Source of the DNA: Planctomycetota bacterium | Lineage (GTDB): Bacteria; Planctomycetota; Phycisphaerae; UBA1845 | Direction of reading: 5' to 3' | NCBI GenBank assembly: GCA_024277835.1 | Contig: JAJRUK010000284.1 | Coordinates: forward strand, 1-7,781 | DNA length: 7,781 nt | In this document: piece by piece, positions 5,211-7,781 of the stretch | Layout of the letters: every line of letters begins with the position of its first letter | Numbering within the stretch: the stretch's first letter is position 1 | The notes under the pieces: generated by a model | Databases searched by the model: none | What the model saw: the letters and a program-made list of their open reading frames with translations, nothing else | What the model was told of the DNA's origin: nothing | Program-made: the position numbers and the translations under genes

Positions 5211-7168
5211 CCGTTGCAATCACGATCACGATCGCCTTTCTACCCGTGTATCTGTTGATTCGCTTCGCGTTTGCGCGCCTGCCGCTGCATATCGACACCG
5301 GATTCTATGTTTCAAACAGCACCGTCGCGACGCGCAAGATCCGGTTCGCCAAAGGGTGGAACGCCCACTTCGCTGGTTGCAGCAAGGTCATCCCCGAGTT
5401 GTTCTACAGCGCCATCTATCTGTTGCACACGCGCCGAGCGGGCGACAATAACCTCGCTCGCTGGGGTTTCAAGCGGTGGTCGAGACTCTACGCCTCATTA
5501 TTGAACTATGCGACCGCAATCGCTGTCGGTTACTTGGCCTTCCTTTTAAGCGATGGTGACTGGCGACTGTTCACCTGTGCGACGATCGTCTACGCGCTCC
5601 TGTCGAGTGAGCCGCATTGGGGCAGCTACTTTGAATGCGGAGAGCTATTCGAAAATCTTGCAAACGTCACCGCTATTCTATGTCTGATGGTCGGACTCGA
5701 ACTCGGCGAGCTAGCGTGGTTCGGATACGCGGCGTTTGCTTGGTCATTCGCGACGTTTTTCGTCAAGCTCAGCTCCGCGATCGGATTCGTGGCGGTCTTT
5801 GGCGGATGTTCGATCCTCTACCCGACAACGATCCCCGCCATCCTGATTGGTGGTGGCGTTTCGACGTTGCTGTATCTGGCATGGCTCATCGTGAATGGCC
5901 AACACCCGATCGCGCTTGTTCGATCCTTGGTCGGACACGAATCGAGTTATGACCAGTGGCACGGTTCGTGGGGTATTCTTCATCGCTGGGTTGAAAAAGG
6001 GCGATGCCTTGCAAACGCCGCATGGCGAAACCCGATGATCCCCGCCCTTGCCGTCGCCGGAGCGATCTTCGCTGCGCCGAGCGAGCCGGTTTTTTGGCTC
6101 TTTGCGCTTGGGGTCACCGTTACCTATCTCGCTCAGGCGACGGACTGTCGGTATTACCTGCTGCCGCTAACGCCGATCATCGCCATCATCGCAGCGGCCG
6201 GGGTGACGATCATTATGTCGCTTGGACCAGCGGGCCTGTTGAACGCGGTCGGACTGGCTGTCATCTGGATAATCGCCGTGCCCGTTCGTGCGATGTGTTA
6301 CTCAACCCAGCGGTTAAACGCATGGTGCTGGCAAGGCGGAATCAGCGATCGTGAAGCCTCGCAAAATCTTCTACTCGACGCCGCCGGGGATACGTTACGT
6401 GACATTTGCCGAGGCGAATCGCTCGCGGTCTATGGGCCGTTGAATCAGGCGCACGTTCTTGCGGGAGCGAGTTGGCCAACGCCGATCGTAACACCTGAAT
6501 ACTACTTGGACCACATTCACCCAACCTGGCAGCACGAGCACAACGTACGACTGATCGCGTCACCGCCGACGTGGCTGCTCGATACGGGGAACTGCCTGGA
6601 CGCGAAGGCGCTGCGGACCGGGCTGGGATTGGACTATTGCTGCCGCTACCGATTTGGAAGCACGCTTCGACTTTACAAGCTCGCGACGATCTCAACCCCG
6701 ATCCTGCCGATCGCGGATGTGGCGACCTACCGGATGCAGACGCGGGCGGAGCTTTTCGCGGAGGAAGTACGCACTGGCGATGAGTTTGTCGTGCATGATT
6801 TCGACGACAACGCGTATACGCAAGACGATTTTCTCGGCGACACAACCGCAGCCGCACTTTCCGAATTGCTGCAAGACTTGGCCGGACGCGGGTATCGCAA
6901 GCTTGCGGTCTACGGCGCAGGAAGATTCACACTACGTCACGCCGATCTCTATCGAAACTCGGATGCTCCGATCTCTGTCGTGCTCGACGACAACGGCGAG
7001 CTTGACGGCGGGACATGCGCAGAATGGCCCATCCGCTCGCTCGATAAGGTATCCCCCAACGACTTTGACGCCATCATCATCTCAACCGACCGATTCGCCC
7101 GGGCGATGGTCTGGCGCATCCGTCGAAAGTTTGGCCGCGACGTGCCGACCTTCACAATCGACGTGTAG
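5207..7168 (+). CDS. Multi-pass GT-C-like membrane glycosyltransferase fused to a C-terminal Rossmann domain
   Basis: The 653-residue product has about nine or ten hydrophobic segments between residues 3 and 361 (clear ones near 3-23, 98-133, 151-200, 206-229, 278-309, 316-361). The first is followed by HIDTGFYVSN with Asp30, the place where GT-C enzymes such as ArnT and PMT relatives keep their catalytic acid. RYYLLPLTPIIAI (315-327) recalls the PMT_2-type motif. Residues 362-490 form a soluble, presumably outer, region with AVYGPLNQAHVLAG. From about 555 to the end is a separate domain: KLAVYGAGRFT (565-575), VVLDDNGELDGG (591-602) and DAIIISTDRF (621-630), a nucleotide- or sugar-binding Rossmann unit like those in PglD N-termini and C-methyltransferase C-termini. 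I infer use of a polyprenyl-linked sugar, possibly supplied by the GT2 enzyme. The start overlaps the upstream TGA (ATGA). Confidence 0.75.
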   Translation: MTVAITITIAFLPVYLLIRFAFARLPLHIDTGFYVSNSTVATRKIRFAKGWNAHFAGCSKVIPELFYSAIYLLHTRRAGDNNLARWGFKRWSRLYASLLNYATAIAVGYLAFLLSDGDWRLFTCATIVYALLSSEPHWGSYFECGELFENLANVTAILCLMVGLELGELAWFGYAAFAWSFATFFVKLSSAIGFVAVFGGCSILYPTTIPAILIGGGVSTLLYLAWLIVNGQHPIALVRSLVGHESSYDQWHGSWGILHRWVEKGRCLANAAWRNPMIPALAVAGAIFAAPSEPVFWLFALGVTVTYLAQATDCRYYLLPLTPIIAIIAAAGVTIIMSLGPAGLLNAVGLAVIWIIAVPVRAMCYSTQRLNAWCWQGGISDREASQNLLLDAAGDTLRDICRGESLAVYGPLNQAHVLAGASWPTPIVTPEYYLDHIHPTWQHEHNVRLIASPPTWLLDTGNCLDAKALRTGLGLDYCCRYRFGSTLRLYKLATISTPILPIADVATYRMQTRAELFAEEVRTGDEFVVHDFDDNAYTQDDFLGDTTAAALSELLQDLAGRGYRKLAVYGAGRFTLRHADLYRNSDAPISVVLDDNGELDGGTCAEWPIRSLDKVSPNDFDAIIISTDRFARAMVWRIRRKFGRDVPTFTIDV

Positions 7169-7188
7169 TGCGCTGGCGCATACGCACT
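7167..7188 (+). terminator. Small hairpin after the GT-C gene, weak terminator candidate
   Basis: AGTGCG (7167-7172) pairs perfectly with CGCACT (7183-7188) around a 10-nt loop, and a competing TGCGC/GCGCA pairing lies within it. The stem begins inside the TAG stop codon. No T-tract follows, so it may not end transcription, and rsmG may be read through from the operon. Confidence 0.2.
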
Positions 7189-7246
7189 GGCGATCTAACC
7201 GAGCCGCGACTCTTTACTCCAACACGGGTCCGTGCATCATAACGAC

Positions 7247-7781
7247 ATGAATACCGCACCCGCCGAATTCGATCAAACACTCACAAACGCGATTGCTCCG
7301 TGGGGGCTTGCGCTGACCGCCTCGCAGATCGACCAACTCCGCACGCATTACACGATGATGATCGAAACGAATCGCGTGATGAACCTGACGCGCATCACCG
7401 ACCCGATCGAAGCGGCCACAAAACACTACGCCGACTCGCTGGCCCTCGTCGCCTGCGCAAAGGAGCGAAACCTCGTCTTCGAGACCGTTTTAGATATTGG
7501 CACCGGGGCAGGGTTTCCAGCGATCCCGCTAGCGGTTGCTCGACCGGACTGGTCCATCACGGCGATCGACGGAACGAGAAAGAAAATCGACTTCGTCCGC
7601 CGCGTGGCGAGCGCGATAGGCCTATCCAACCTGCACTGCGAGCATGCAAACTCGACACAATGGGAAACAAACGAGACTTTCGACCTGGTAACAATGCGCG
7701 CCGTCGCGAACCCCGTCGAAGTCGGTCGACCCTTCGTCGCCCAAAACGGGCGCATCGCCCATTACACCGGGAAAATCAACG
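7247..7781 (+). CDS. rsmG: 16S rRNA (guanine-527-N7)-methyltransferase RsmG, 5' part (3' end outside window)
   Basis: The frame is open from ATG 7247 to the window end (178 codons plus one base). Family marks appear in order: MNLTRITDPIEAATKHYADSL near the N-terminus, which is the typical RsmG/GidB segment, then VLDIGTGAGFPAIPLA (SAM-binding loop), ITAIDGTRKKIDFV (acidic residue after strand 2 and the paired lysines), and FDLVTMRAVA, where RsmG usually has ARAVA. RsmG uses SAM to methylate N7 of G527 in 16S rRNA in the cytoplasm, and its loss is known to give low-level streptomycin resistance. No clear ribosome-binding site precedes the ATG. The 78-nt spacer to the GT-C gene has only a weak hairpin, so co-transcription is possible but a separate promoter cannot be excluded. 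Confidence 0.93.
   Translation, partial: MNTAPAEFDQTLTNAIAPWGLALTASQIDQLRTHYTMMIETNRVMNLTRITDPIEAATKHYADSLALVACAKERNLVFETVLDIGTGAGFPAIPLAVARPDWSITAIDGTRKKIDFVRRVASAIGLSNLHCEHANSTQWETNETFDLVTMRAVANPVEVGRPFVAQNGRIAHYTGKIN

Overview
The window is bacterial chromosomal DNA, moderately GC-rich, with every supported gene on the + strand. It looks like the end of a surface-polysaccharide or glycan biosynthesis cluster running into a housekeeping gene (rsmG). The style (GT-C enzyme fused to a Rossmann domain, many sugar-modifying genes) would suit Planctomycetota or a similar phylum. That is only an impression, because no RNA gene or other phylogenetic marker beyond partial rsmG is present.

Layout. 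1-786 is the 3' part of a glycosyltransferase (CgeB/GT1-like) that begins before the window. 787-1240 is a 454-bp non-coding stretch. It holds a GC-only hairpin, a weak promoter candidate and a strong Shine-Dalgarno sequence with no good start behind it. 1241-2395 is a DegT/DnrJ/EryC1/StrS sugar aminotransferase, complete except for one in-frame TAG at codon 72. 2392-3231 is a DPM1-like GT2 glycosyltransferase. 3370-3792 is a cupin sugar isomerase/epimerase-like protein. 3808-4560 and 4557-5210 are two class I SAM methyltransferases. 5207-7168 is a multi-pass GT-C-type protein with an extra C-terminal Rossmann domain. 7247 to the window end is the 5' part of rsmG.

How the genes fit together. 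From 1241 to 7168 the genes are tightly packed. There are 4-nt ATGA or GTGA overlaps at three junctions, a 15-nt gap at one and a 138-nt gap at one, so one operon is likely. The inferred theme is an unusual amino- and/or methyl-sugar. The aminotransferase and cupin would alter a nucleotide sugar, the GT2 enzyme could load a sugar onto polyprenyl phosphate, the methyltransferases could decorate it, and the GT-C protein could transfer it outside the membrane. No substrate can be read from the sequence.

Main points for a second look: the single amber codon that splits an otherwise intact aminotransferase; the wider pattern of TAG codons here, including a cupin and methyltransferase in one frame separated only by TAG; the GT-C/Rossmann fusion; and the unclear start of the cupin gene. 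I found no CRISPR array, insertion sequence, tRNA or other mobile-element signature.
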